Position numbers and translations under genes: made by a program
From: CAVQLX01 sp963811605
GTDB lineage: Bacteria; Desulfobacterota; Binatia; DP-6
DNA: 64,000 nt
Assembly (NCBI GenBank): GCA_963811605.1
Contig: CAWESA010000014.1
Coordinates: forward strand, 91,838 to 155,837
Reading direction: 5' to 3'
The notes under the pieces: model-generated
Databases searched by the model: none
What the model saw: only the letters and a program-made list of their open reading frames with translations
Told to the model about the DNA's origin: nothing
Shown: piece by piece, positions 12,501 to 19,194 of the stretch
How positions within the stretch are numbered: the first letter of the stretch is position 1
How the letters are laid out: each line of letters begins with the position of its first letter

Positions 12501-13170
12501 GGCAACCCGCACCCTCGACGTGCGGCTGGGTTCCGTGAGCGCGGTGGCGGCCGCCGAGCCCACCGCAGCGGGCGCGGCGATGCAGTCGCAACCGCTGGTC
12601 GTCGTGGCGCGCGTGACGGCGACCGAAGACGATCCGGTGACGGCCAACAACACGGCGGAGCTGGTGCTCAACGCCACCGCCGAGGTGTGCGACAACTGCG
12701 TGGACGACAACGGTGACGGCCTGGTCGATATCGAGGACCCCGAGTGCTGCACCGGATCGGCACTCACGGTCACCAGCGCGCGCTTCCGTGCCCCGGAGGC
12801 GCGGCTGCGCGTGACGGGGACGGTGGCGGACGATCCGTTCACCGGCCTCGATCCGCGTCGCCAGGACGTGCGGGTGCAAGTGCGCAACGCCGCGGGACAG
12901 CTGGTGTGCTGCACGATCCCGGCAGACCGCTGGCAGCGGCTCTTCGCCCGCAGCTTCGGTTTCTTCGATCAGAAGATGAACCTGTGTCCGAACCTAAGGT
13001 GCGTGAAGCTCTCGCTGCCGAAGAAGACGGCGCGCGCGACCATCATCATGGGGCACGTGACGCCAGAGATGGTCGCATCGCCGCTCCAGATCACGCTCAG
13101 CGCGGGCGGGCAGTGCACGCAGGGTGACGTATCGCTGCGCAGCAGGAAGGGCGGGGCGATATTCCCATGA
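3535..13170 (+). CDS. giant secreted FG-GAP / lectin-like / DUF11-repeat protein
   Basis: The 3,211-residue protein starts at the ATG before a clear signal peptide (RPGRIARATAGGCLLALLVG, cleavage after VRAQ). The frame is open upstream, but that part is Arg-rich and unlike an exported protein. Residues about 35-405 hold FG-GAP/VCBS units with DVNGDGLAD or DVTGDG calcium-loop motifs. Residues about 425-670 resemble a concanavalin-like domain ending in AIVYSRRL and ESYLAAKYGVTL. From about 866 to 3040 there are about 17 DUF11 units of about 128 residues. Residues 3052-3072 hold CDNCVDDNGDGLVD, followed by a Cys-containing terminal domain. No sortase signal, transmembrane anchor or autotransporter barrel is visible. 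The stop overlaps the next gene, an outer-membrane barrel, as ATGA. A surface or released adhesin-like role is inference. Confidence 0.85.
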   Translation: MRPGRIARATAGGCLLALLVGSVPPVRAQPAPRLAFVHGSDLEGSFAGAGAFAWLSNGDGTFTSCRIGTDGFDRNNVGTEVFGADGLQQTFYVDVNGDGLADIVHVTEDNSRSIRTYLAQSGGTFATTAIATSNINNTGVGAPVFAGDTSSERGYLLDVTGDQKPDYVFTKDSAPVSIFVWPGNGDGTFSAAAPITTTGFTGLASTTIFAGNGLTEATFLTDVTGDGIADLVHTTEDDGRTIAVWAGNGNGTFQTTPIKTSGFNNTGVGFTVFAGVASGENSFLQDVTGDGAADYVHVNDTGIFVWPGNGNGTFSTAAPTATTALTKPFASFAGVTGNKDGQLVDVTGDGRLDYVMTKDDEAANAGIYVWPGTGTGTFASAAIATRASGGLAAFASGFSAFDTSRVVPLVSQSFLPNGCAPAAPGGVAANLLLWNRGNSGIAVGDGQPVSRWGNVIDPAWSVTQAAAGSQPTYFSTTAASLLNFNPALRFDGLDQLFKSDVRLFNNTAGFHGIAVARDERTNRAELRGFLGMGDGNMPAFDLQTDGISPNGWNPFMAGSSPAEWTGGSALLFNGNTGGANRQPQLFALGTNNGGTDNIASAVDGFEEPTTLDANNQGSIGLWVWVGSSNGEFWLGLIGEAIVYSRRLGAGELRRVESYLAAKYGVTLRGPGGGAGDYVDSAGTTIWSGAANALFHNDVAVIAGNAASALDQRVSQSVDAGDQVAIASGSYDFAGVVTAQAPATPIGDASALAWGHNALATVINVDVTDPALLGAGIQQRMARVWRTQVTGVGLPPTVSIRIPATLIEAANPVLRTPRLLISTAADFSTGARAPVALVKTGAFYTATFSTFTPGELFTIGDGILPATLAKGFSDATLTIGSTTRLTWTLSNPDAAAQSGIGFTDTLPAGLVVATPANVASTCGGTVSAAGAVVSLAGGALAAGPGSCSIALDVTNAPASTSALACPAAPLTNGAANVSGLTTNLILAGGFGACVSLVASADVSAVKVAPAALVAGQTTDYAITVTNAGPSPAQAVVVTDTLPPELTFVTGSTGCTATGQTVSCTPGTLAAGQSVPLTLTVRVAPDVTSGSTLSNTVAVTSATPDPDPTDNTPPPVVSPPVTASADLSTAKSVVEATATPGATFTYRIVVANAGPSAAASVTVSDTLPAQATFVSSPQGCTAVGQIVSCGPVATLAAGASTTFDLVVRLDAAYTGNGSDVVNVATAASPTPDPAPANNTSPPAPAPAGPASADLTTAKSALASPLTPGGTFTYRIVVTNSGPSAATNVGVSDPLPAPLAFVSSPQGCTAVGQVVTCPPVASVAPGSSATFDLVARLDPAYTGTGSDIVNVATASSTTADPTPGNDASQPTTPPPVTAPSADLSATKSAVEPGVVPGATFTYRIVVANAGPSAAANVRVTDSLPAPLAFVSSPTGCTAVGRDVTCGPLAQLAPGASSTFDVVVRLDPAYTGNGSDIGNVATANSPTDDPDGANDSSPPAPPPPVGPPGADLATTKSALEAAVTPGATFTYRIAVTNNGPSTATAVTVSDPLPAALAFVSSPQGCTAAGQMVSCGPVATFGAGATTTFDVVVRLDPAYTGTGSDIQNVATAASSTDDPSPGNDASPPTGPPPVGAPSADLATAKSVVEPTVTPGGTFTYRIVVTNAGPATAANVTVSDPLPAPLAFVSSPQGCTAMGQTVGCGPVASLAPGTSATFDVAVRLDPSYTGDGSDIQNVATASSPTDDPTPGNNSSPATSVPARPPSADLATTKTVLESSAIPGETFTYRVVVSNDGPSTAADVTVSDPLPAQVRFESSPSGCTAAGAVVTCGPVAQLLPGTQRTFDIAVRLDPAYSGDGGDIRNVATATSPTADPDPGDNTTPPAAPPPVGPPSADLATAKSAIEATVTPGETFTYRVVVTNAGPSTASGVAVSDALPAPLAFVSSPQGCTAAGQTVGCPVLDALAPGSSSTLELVVRLDPAYTGDGSDIQNVATATSATDDPNPGNDASPPAPAPPVEPPQADVQIVKNVSPDAVTPGTTFTYTLRATNNGPSVATGVLVGDALPVQTAFVSSAGGCTAVGQSVTCPIIPTLAVGQDASFDIVVRLDPGYTGDGTDVLNSATVTAATADPAPANDTSPAGAPPVGPGEADVTVVKDVGPDPVASGDTFTYTLLASNQGPSNASNLVVTDPLPPGLTFVSSPQGCTAAAQLVTCPAIATMIPGGSATFVLVVRLDPSYTGDGSDLPNRATVASDTGDPTPNNTSPPATPVVGPATADLTTTKSVLESVVTPGGIFTYRITVTNAGPSTATAVLVTDPLPSQMRFVSSPQGCTAAGQLVTCPLIATLAVGASTQLDLVVRLDPGYAGNGSDVRNTATATATTPDPDETDNTSPPASLPAVVSSSADLATTKSALETTVTPGQTFTYRIVVTNNGPSLAATVQVTDTLPAPLTFVSSPQGCAAAGRTVSCPDVPSLAVGGSATFDIVVRLDPAYTGDGSDLGNVATSVGFTPDPDPTNNASPPAPPPAVNPPSADVGSIKRIAEPAVTPGGAFTYLIVATNAGGSTATNVVITDTLPAAVAFVASPSGCTAAGQQVTCPVVPALPPAAVRSETIVARLDATYMGDGGDLPNVATVTAGTTDPNPADNTSPPVFPPVSPTVHSPSADLATTKLAVEATVTPGATITYRVTVTNHGPSAADNVLISDTLPASLTFMSSSQGCTAAGQVVTCPPVPALAAGASATFELITQLDPAYTGSGSDLGNVATATSSTPDPDPADNTTPVTPPPAVGPPQADLATAKTALEGAATPGEPFTYRITVTNQGPSLARNTVVGDTLPPSLAFVSSPQGCTAAGQTVTCPPVATLGAGASASTDLMVRLDPGYRGHGDDVRNIASARSDTADPNPANDRNAAPGAAAPPVGPARVDVAIGLRLAAGQPLPGSTLTLELTLRQLGPATATNVVATVTLPDGVTFAEAEGCTAAGQEVACPALASLLPAATATRTLDVRLGSVSAVAAAEPTAAGAAMQSQPLVVVARVTATEDDPVTANNTAELVLNATAEVCDNCVDDNGDGLVDIEDPECCTGSALTVTSARFRAPEARLRVTGTVADDPFTGLDPRRQDVRVQVRNAAGQLVCCTIPADRWQRLFARSFGFFDQKMNLCPNLRCVKLSLPKKTARATIIMGHVTPEMVASPLQITLSAGGQCTQGDVSLRSRKGGAIFP
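6520..12540 (+). repeat. tandem 384-bp DUF11-coding repeats (16 copies)
   Basis: Sixteen consecutive units, mostly 384 bp (128 codons), encode variants of ADLATTKS, TPGxTFTYRIVVTNxGPS, FVSSPQGCTAxGQxVxC, RLDPAYTGDGSDI and NVAT, followed by a Pro-rich linker. An extra divergent unit precedes them at about 6130-6500. Copies 2 to 8 and 11 to 15 are closest; copies 9, 10 and 16 are more divergent (KNVSPD, KDVGPD and a shortened last unit). Nearly every unit has two cysteines ten residues apart, a possible disulfide in each domain. Long near-identical DNA stretches could recombine and change copy number. Confidence 0.9.
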
Positions 13171-14351
13171 GACGTCTGCTTGCCGCATGCACCGTCATGC
13201 TCGCGACCGCAGGCGCGGTAGAGGCGCGCTCGGTGCGCCATCTATACCGCACGGCGCCGGGGCTGGTCGGTCTCGGCCGCCTCGCTGCCGACGAGCGTTA
13301 CCAGAACGCGGCCGACGTCATCCTCGAGCAGGGGATCCGCAACCTCCCGCTCCATCCCGCGGCGTCATCGGCCTACACGTATCGCTGGAACACCGACGTT
13401 GATCGGCTCGAGCGCGTGGACGACATGGTGTCGCCGCTCTACACGGAGCGCGGGCAGACGCTGGGCGCCGGGCTGCTGAACGTCGGGGTCACGTTCGGCT
13501 ACTTCGACGTCGAGTGCTCGGGCGGCTGCCGGCTCGGCACCGACCCCCTGCCGATCTCGACCTGCTGCGGGTCGAAGATCCGCTACCAGGCGCAGACCGA
13601 TCTCATCTACACGGTGGGAACGTTCAACCTGACGTACGGGGTCACGGACGACCTCGACGTCAACGTCGCCCTCCCGATCGCCACCCTCGACATGGACCTC
13701 GACGTCACGCGGCAAGACACGCCGCGGTCCGCCGTGCGTCGAGTGACGGCGCAGGAGAGCGCAGCCAACCTCTCGGACATGCTCGTGCGCACCAAGTATC
13801 GCCTGTTCGACACCACGTGGGCGCTCGGCAGCGCGGTCGGGGCCGCCGGGCTCCGGGTACGAATTCCGACGGGGAACCCGGCACAGGGGCTCGGCACCGG
13901 GTACGGCGAGATCGGCCCGTACTTCGCGCTCTCCAGCGGCCTGCTCGCCGGCTGGCTGGACTCGCACTGGGACGCGGGCGTCGACGCCGCCATCGGGGAC
14001 ACGCGGCGCAGCTCGGCGCACTACTCGTGGGCGCTCGACATCCACGCCCCGCGCGGCGACGCCTGGTGGACGCGGGTGGCGCTCGGGTGGAGCGTGCTCG
14101 GGCGGAGCGAGTTCACCAGCCTGCGCCAGCGATCGTCCATCTCGGGCACGCACGTGGCGCCGGCCGGCTTCGTGCAGGCGCCGTACCTGTGCGCGGATGC
14201 CGACCGGCACGACTACGCCGACACGACGCTCGGGCTGCGCATCGACGTCGCCGCGTCGATCGTGCTCACTCTCGGCGTGTGGAAGCCGCTCAACGATCAG
14301 GGCGTTCGGGCCGGCTGGAGCCCGGTGGCATCGCTCGAAGGAACGTTCTGA
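13167..14351 (+). CDS. outer-membrane beta-barrel protein, transporter-like
   Basis: The 394-residue protein has a signal peptide (MRRLLAACTVMLATAGAVEA) and alternating hydrophobic stretches typical of a beta-barrel: YTVGTFNLTYGVTDDLDVNVALPI, VRIPTGNP and LGTGYGEIGPYFALSSG. It ends in Phe (LEGTF), a typical outer-membrane assembly signal. The layout resembles the MetA/'transporter' barrel family (PF13557-like); no substrate can be named. Its ATG overlaps the stop of the giant DUF11 protein (ATGA), which indicates translational coupling. It may therefore export or anchor that protein, or the two may just be co-expressed; no POTRA domain is seen, so it is not a standard two-partner secretion barrel. 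Cysteines at CSGGC and CC near residues 112-140 are unusual for a barrel. Confidence 0.75.
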   Translation: MRRLLAACTVMLATAGAVEARSVRHLYRTAPGLVGLGRLAADERYQNAADVILEQGIRNLPLHPAASSAYTYRWNTDVDRLERVDDMVSPLYTERGQTLGAGLLNVGVTFGYFDVECSGGCRLGTDPLPISTCCGSKIRYQAQTDLIYTVGTFNLTYGVTDDLDVNVALPIATLDMDLDVTRQDTPRSAVRRVTAQESAANLSDMLVRTKYRLFDTTWALGSAVGAAGLRVRIPTGNPAQGLGTGYGEIGPYFALSSGLLAGWLDSHWDAGVDAAIGDTRRSSAHYSWALDIHAPRGDAWWTRVALGWSVLGRSEFTSLRQRSSISGTHVAPAGFVQAPYLCADADRHDYADTTLGLRIDVAASIVLTLGVWKPLNDQGVRAGWSPVASLEGTF

Positions 14352-14868
14352 AGCGGCCCGCCTGCTGGCTTGGCTCGTGATGCCGCGGCCCGCGTGACAT
14401 CGGCAACCCAGAGCGCCGTGCGCATTGCTCCTCGTCAGGCCCGCGATGGACGGACCGTCAATGCACGTCGCCGCGGACGCGACAGATCCAACGCCGCAGA
14501 CGAGGATCGGCGCCGTGTCTCGCGCCTCATCCTGTGCTTGTTGCGTGTGACGCGCGCAATCCAACGCGCGTCGCGCAAGACGGAAGGCGCGGCGGCAGTC
14601 CGGGCCACCGTGGCAATCTTCCCCGCCTGGAATCGGCTGCGCCGCACGAGCGACGCCCGTCGGCACACCACGTCGCGACCATCCTTTTGTAGACATTCCC
14701 CGCTGCGCGACCGTGGCGGAGAGCCACGGCACGCCTTCATCCGCGACGAAAGGTGCGCGACGATCGTCGGCCGTAATCGATCCGAGATCACGGGTTCTCT
14801 GGGCGCGCTAATTGCTGTCTGAACGGGAGGCGCACACAGTGCGCCGACCCAACAGGAAGGAGTTCGAG
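14352..14868. other. non-coding stretch
   Basis: No supported gene is seen in 517 nt. The only clear structure is the inverted repeat at 14829-14845, described separately. No T-rich terminator follows the barrel gene. Confidence 0.5.
14829..14845. promoter_or_regulatory. inverted repeat upstream of a small stress-type protein
   Basis: GGCGCAC-ACA-GTGCGCC is a perfect 7-bp-arm inverted repeat ending 9 nt before the AGGAAGGAG ribosome binding site of the next gene. It could be an operator or an mRNA leader hairpin; the sequence cannot decide. Confidence 0.5.
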
Positions 14869-15048
14869 ATGGGCTCAGGAGACAAATCGCAGGAGCACGG
14901 GAAGAAGCCGGGACAGGGCGCCCAGCACGGTCAGCAGCAAGGCGGCCAGCACGGCCAGCAGCAAGACAGGGGCGGCTACGGCCAGAGCGGGCAGCAGGGC
15001 CATCAGGGCCAGCGCGAGAACGACGAGCGCAAGCAGGCTGGCCGCTAG
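14869..15048 (+). CDS. small Gln/Gly/His-rich hydrophilic protein
   Basis: The 59-residue protein is made almost only of Gly, Gln, His, Lys, Glu and Asp, with repeats such as QHGQQQGGQHGQQQ and GQSGQQGHQGQ. It has no hydrophobic core, cysteine or signal peptide, so it is predicted to be disordered. The ATG at 14869 is chosen because AGGAAGGAG sits 6 nt upstream (14854-14862). I do not recognise a family. The composition recalls hydrophilin or stress-induced proteins and is only a resemblance. It stands alone between two non-coding gaps. The good ribosome binding site and the upstream inverted repeat argue for a real, regulated gene. Confidence 0.65.
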   Translation: MGSGDKSQEHGKKPGQGAQHGQQQGGQHGQQQDRGGYGQSGQQGHQGQRENDERKQAGR

Positions 15049-15251
15049 GATTCATGCGCGCGGTCGCGGGCGCGTCCCCTCCTGGGGCGCGCTTTCGGAC
15101 CGCGCGCTTCCTCTCTTCATGCTGCCGTTTCGTCGAGGCCGGTTTCCGAGCCCTGGCCTCTAGGAGGTCCCGCCAAGCCTGCCGCGCGGGAACCCGGCTC
15201 TGCCTCACCTTGCACGGCGGTGCCATGCCGTCGCCCACGCGGCCGTGCTAG

Positions 15252-16044
15252 ATGGCCTGGCGTCGCATGGCGGACTACCGGCCAGCCCTGGAAGAGCTCT
15301 ACCGCGCGCCCCTCGCGAGCTTCGTGGCGGAACGCAAGCGTCTCGCGGACGCGTTGCGCGCAAGCGGGCACGCGGACGCGGCGAAACGGCTCGCCGGACG
15401 TCGGCGCCCGACGGCCTCGGCATGGGCCGTGAACCAGCTGTATTGGTCCGAGCGCGGCGCATTCGACGATCTGCTCGCGGCGGCGACGCAGATGCGCAGG
15501 GGCGACCTCAGCAAGACGGCCGCTTACCGCCACGCTCTCGCGGAGCTGCGCACCCGCGCAATCGCCCTCCTCCGGGAGTCCGCGCACGCGGCGACGGCGG
15601 CCACCATCGCTCGGGTCACCGGGACGCTCGCTGCCGTGGCAGCTGCCGGCGGCTTCGACCCCGAGCCGCCCGGCACCCTCGCGGCTGATCGCGAGCCGCC
15701 CGGCTTCGACGCCGTCGCGCCCCCGGTCCTGGCCTCCGGGCACCCGCGGCGCCCCGGCGCGCAGGACGAGCATCGCCGCGTGCCCGCATCGGCGTCGGAA
15801 CGAAAGCCGGCACGCGGCCGCCCGGGCGGAGAAGCAGGCCCGGAGGCTGGCCGAGACGAGAGCGCGCGAGCGCCAGCGGCTCGAGAAGAAGCTGCGCGAC
15901 GCGAGGGCCGTGGTGCAGGAGCGCGAGCGTGCGCTGGCGCAGGTGCAGAAGGAGCTGCGCGCCGCCGAGCAGGCGGTCGCGGACGCCCGCGCGGTCGCGC
16001 AGGAGCTGAGCGCGCGGCTGGAGGCTCGCGGCGACCCCGGGTGA
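15252..16044 (+). pseudogene. helical/coiled-coil protein of unknown function, frameshifted
   Basis: The first about 150 codons (frame 3) read MADYRPALEELYRAPLASF, then AERKRLADALRASGHADAAKRLAG and RPTASAWAVNQLYW. This matches a family known to me only as hypothetical proteins, with a conserved LY...P..F...R..LA..LR and SAWAVNQL core. The family's Ala/Arg/Glu-rich coiled-coil tail appears only in frame 1: AEKQARRLAETRARERQRLE, and KELRAAEQAVADARAVAQEL, with a stop at 16042-16044. A frameshift between about 15690 and 15800 therefore splits the gene. In frame 3 the tail becomes Arg/Gly-rich nonsense. Start choice between ATG 15252 and ATG 15267 is open. Function is unknown; nothing suggests a membrane role. 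Confidence 0.6.
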
Positions 16045-16105
16045 TCGGCGGGGGACGAGCCGTGGACGCGGGTTTGGCTCTCGACTCGGAGCGGAAGCGC
16101 CGGCG

Positions 16106-17580
16106 ATGGCGATGACGACCCGGCCGACCTACTGGCTCACGCGCTTCGCGATGCTGCGCCTGCTCGGCTTCGTCTATCTCGTCGCGTTCCTCGTCGTCTC
16201 CAGTAGCGCGCCCTGCTCGGCAACCACGGACTCCTGCCGGCGGCCGCTGCTCGAGCTGCGTCGCACGCGGGGTCGCGGCTCTCGGGCTTCGCGCATGCCG
16301 AGCGTCTTCTGGCTGGACTCGGACGCGCTCCTGGTCGCGTCGCCTGGTCCGGCGCGGCGCTGGCGCTGCTCGTGGTCGCGGGCGTCGCGAACGCGGCGTG
16401 CAGGCGTTGCTGTGGGCGCTCTACCTGTCGTTCGTGCACGTCGGCCAGGGGTGGTACGCGTACGGCTGGGAGATCCAGCTGTGCGAGACGGGGTTCCTCG
16501 CGATCTTCCTGTGCCCGCTGCGGAGCCGCCCGTTCCCGCGCCGGCCGCCGCCGCGTGGTGATCTGGCTGTTCCGCTGGCTCACGTCCGCATCATGCTCGG
16601 CGCCGGGCTCATCAAGCTGCGCGGCGATCCGTGCTGGCGCGATCTCACCTGTCTCCACTACCACTTCGAGACCCAGCCGCTCCCGAACCCGTTGAGCCGC
16701 TGCTGCACCTCTCGCCGGCGTGGTTCGAGCGGCGCGGCGTGGGTTCAATCACGTGGCCGAGCTGGTCGCGCCCTGGTTCGTGTTCGGCCCGCACGGCTCC
16801 GGCGCGTGCGGGCGGCGATCATGCTCGCGTTGCAGCTCTTCCTGATCGCGAGCGGCAACCTCTCCTTCCTCAACTACCTGACGATCGTTCCATCCTCGCC
16901 TGCTTCGACGACGGCGTGCTCGCACGTCCTCCCGCGCCGGCTGGTGCCCGTGGATGCGCACGCGCGCGGAGGACGCCGCCTCGCGCGCCGCACGATCGCG
17001 GCGTGGTCTCGTCGCGCTCGTGGCAGCGCTGGCGGTGCAACCCGTGCTGAATCTCGTGTCGCCGCGCCAGGTCATGAACACCTCGTTCCAGGCGCTCGAC
17101 CTGGTCAACACCTACGGCGCGTTCGGCAGCGTCGGCCGCGAGCGCTGCGAGATCGTCTTCGAGGGCACGCGCGACGAGATGATCGGGCCCGAGACGGCAT
17201 GGCGCGCGTACGAGTTCAGGTGCAAGCCGGGCGACCTGATGCGCCGGCCCTGCGTCGTCTCGCCCTACCACTAGCGCCTCGACTGGCAGATGTGGTTCGC
17301 GGCGATGTCGTCGCCCGGCAGTACCCGTGTGGTGCACCTCGTCTGGAAGCTCCTGCACGGCGATCCCGGGGTGCGTGCTGCTCGCCAACAACCCGTTCCC
17401 GGACGCCGGCCCCGACGCATGCGCGCGCTCCTCTTCCGTTACGAGTTTGCGCCGCCGGCGACCCGTCGGGGGCATGGTGGCGCCGCGAGCTGATCGGGAA
17501 CCTGGCTGCGCCCGATCACCGCCACGGACCAGGCGCTGCTCCGGTTCCTGCGCGACGCCGGCTGGAAGACGAGCGGGTGA
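16106..17580 (+). pseudogene. lipase maturation factor family protein, many frameshifts
   Basis: Pieces of one membrane protein appear in all three frames: TYWLTRFAMLRLLGFVYLVA (frame 2), ALLWALYLSFVHVGQGWYAY and GAGLIKLRGDPCWRDLTC with HYHFETQPLPNP (frame 3), RVVIWLFRWLT (frame 1), LSPAWFERRGVG (frame 2), SGNLSFLNYLTIV (frame 3), then VMNTSFQALDLVNTYGAFGS (frame 1) and the tail LLRFLRDAGW. In order they match lipase maturation factors, multi-pass membrane proteins that help fold lipases. At least eight indels are needed to join them. At 17272-17274 a TAG stands where the family has Tyr (SPYH-stop-RLDWQMW). Several shifts look like single-base losses. The gene cannot make an intact protein as read. 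Confidence 0.75.
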
Positions 17581-17713
17581 GCATGCTGGACCGGGGACAT
17601 GGCGTCGCGTCCGTGTGTGCCGACGATCGTCGGCCCCCCGCGCCGGGTTGCATCGCTGTCCGGCTTCTCGCCCGCGGCAGGAAGGGACCATCGGATGACG
17701 CATCATCCAGGAA

Positions 17714-17747
17714 GAGGAGGGTCGAATTCCCGTCCTCTTGAATGCCA
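17714..17747. repeat. distal att-like copy of tRNA-Ala (anticodon to T-arm)
   Basis: These 34 nt match tRNA-Ala positions 30617-30650 with two mismatches, in the same orientation. The copied part spans U33 and the GGC anticodon to the end of the T-stem. The acceptor stem is not conserved on the left side and the D-arm is absent, so it is not a functional tRNA. It lies between two pseudogenes. Best read as the far attachment site of the island. Confidence 0.65.
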
Positions 17748-17850
17748 AGCGAAGGCGTGGGCCTACGGATGGCGCGATGGAGACAACGGCGAGCTTCGTG
17801 CAGCGGGGGTGTGGCCGGGATCTCTCGATGCGCCCTGCGAAGGGGAAGGC

Positions 17851-19091
17851 GTGATCGCATCGAGCAGAATGGCGCGCATCGTGCTGGGAGGCGCGACGGG
17901 GCTCTTGCTGTCGTGCGCAAGACCACAAACGCCGGCGCTCAAGGCCATCGACCCGGCTGCGCTTCAAGCGACCGTGAGCGCGACAGCCAAGGAGCTGCTG
18001 ATTCCTGGTGCCCAGGCTTCCTGTCACATCCCTCAGGGCACGTTCACGGCCACCCACGGGACCACGACGCTGGGCGCGACGATCCCGCCCCGCGCCGACA
18101 TCCACTTCCGCATCGCCTCGAACACTCAGACGATGACGGCCGCGGTGATCGTACAACTCGCCCAGGAAGGCCAGCTCGATCTCGACGATCGGGCTCTCGA
18201 AGTACGTGTCGGGCGTGCCGAACGGCGATCAGATCACGATCGCCGAGCTGCTGACGATGCGCAGCGGCCTCTACAACTACACCGATGCCCCCCGGATCTC
18301 GGCAAGCCTCGACCGAGACCCCCGACGAAAGTCTGGACCCCGGACGAAGTGCTGGCCATCGCATTCAAGCACCCACCGTACTTCGCGCCCGGTACGGCCT
18401 ATCAGTACTGCAACACCAACTACGCGCTGCTCGGCCTGATCGCCAAGAATCGCGAACACGGTAAAGGCGCTGGCCAGCATCCTTCAAGACCGCTTGTTCG
18501 GGCCGCTGGGCATGAAAGACACCGCGCTCCCCGCCAGGACCTCGAACGCTCTCCCCGAGCCCTACTCGCACGGCTACCTGTACGGCGGCTCCTCCTTCGC
18601 CTGGTGGACCAGCCGTATCCTCCCGATATCCAGGCCGCGGCCAGGGCCGGGACACTCGAGCCCAGCGACGACACGAGCCAGAACCCTTCGTATGCCTCCG
18701 CGGCCGGGGGCGTCATCTCGACCGCCGATGACCTCGTCACGTGGATCCAGGCACTCGTCGCGGCAGGCTGTTCAACGCCGACTACCACCGCCGGTGGCTC
18801 GACAGCCCGCGGCCCGAGGACCCGAGCAAGCCCGACGGCCAGCAGTACGGGTACGGCATCGCCCAGACACGCTTCGGACCGAATACGCTCTATTTCCACG
18901 GCGGCGAGATGCCCGGCTACAAGTCCTTCATGGGCTACGACCCGGTCAATCGCGTGACGCTCGTAGTGTGGACCAACCTGACCGTATCCCCCGACGGGAA
19001 GCCGACAGCCAACAGCCTCATGCTGAAGGTGCTCGATCAGGTCTACGTGGAATCCCCGCTCCGATCAGCGCAGACCTCGGCGACGTCTTGA
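17851..19091 (+). pseudogene. serine beta-lactamase/D-Ala-D-Ala carboxypeptidase-like lipoprotein, broken
   Basis: The product would be a class C beta-lactamase-related (S12) hydrolase. A lipoprotein signal (LLLSC lipobox) follows a GTG at 17851 or an ATG at 17869. The family motifs are spread over three frames: the SxxK region in IASNTQTMTAAVI (frame 1), ITIAELLTMRSGLYNYTD (frame 2), the YxN motif in YQYCNTNYALLGLI (frame 1), MFGPLGMKDTALP (frame 2), SAAGGVISTADDLVTW (frame 1), and the HxG-type box in YFHGGEMPGYKSFMGYD (frame 3, to the stop at 19089-19091). At least four frameshifts are needed. The catalytic Lys codon is CAG (Gln), so even a repaired protein would lack the general base. It sits just inside the left end of the island. 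Confidence 0.75.
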
Positions 19092-19194
19092 AGATCCGGG
19101 ACGGGCGGTGGGACCCGGCAGACGCGGGATCACCTTGCGCCCGTCGGCTTGCGTAGCTTGTTTCGAACGCCCTGACCTGTGATAGGGCTCGCCG

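Noticed and set aside
6520..12540. Regular repeats as a CRISPR-like or satellite array
   Set aside because: The unit is 384 bp, in frame, with conserved protein motifs; it is a coding domain repeat.
17714..17747. A second tRNA-Ala gene
   Set aside because: Only nt 33-66 are present; the D-arm, 5' half and acceptor stem are missing.
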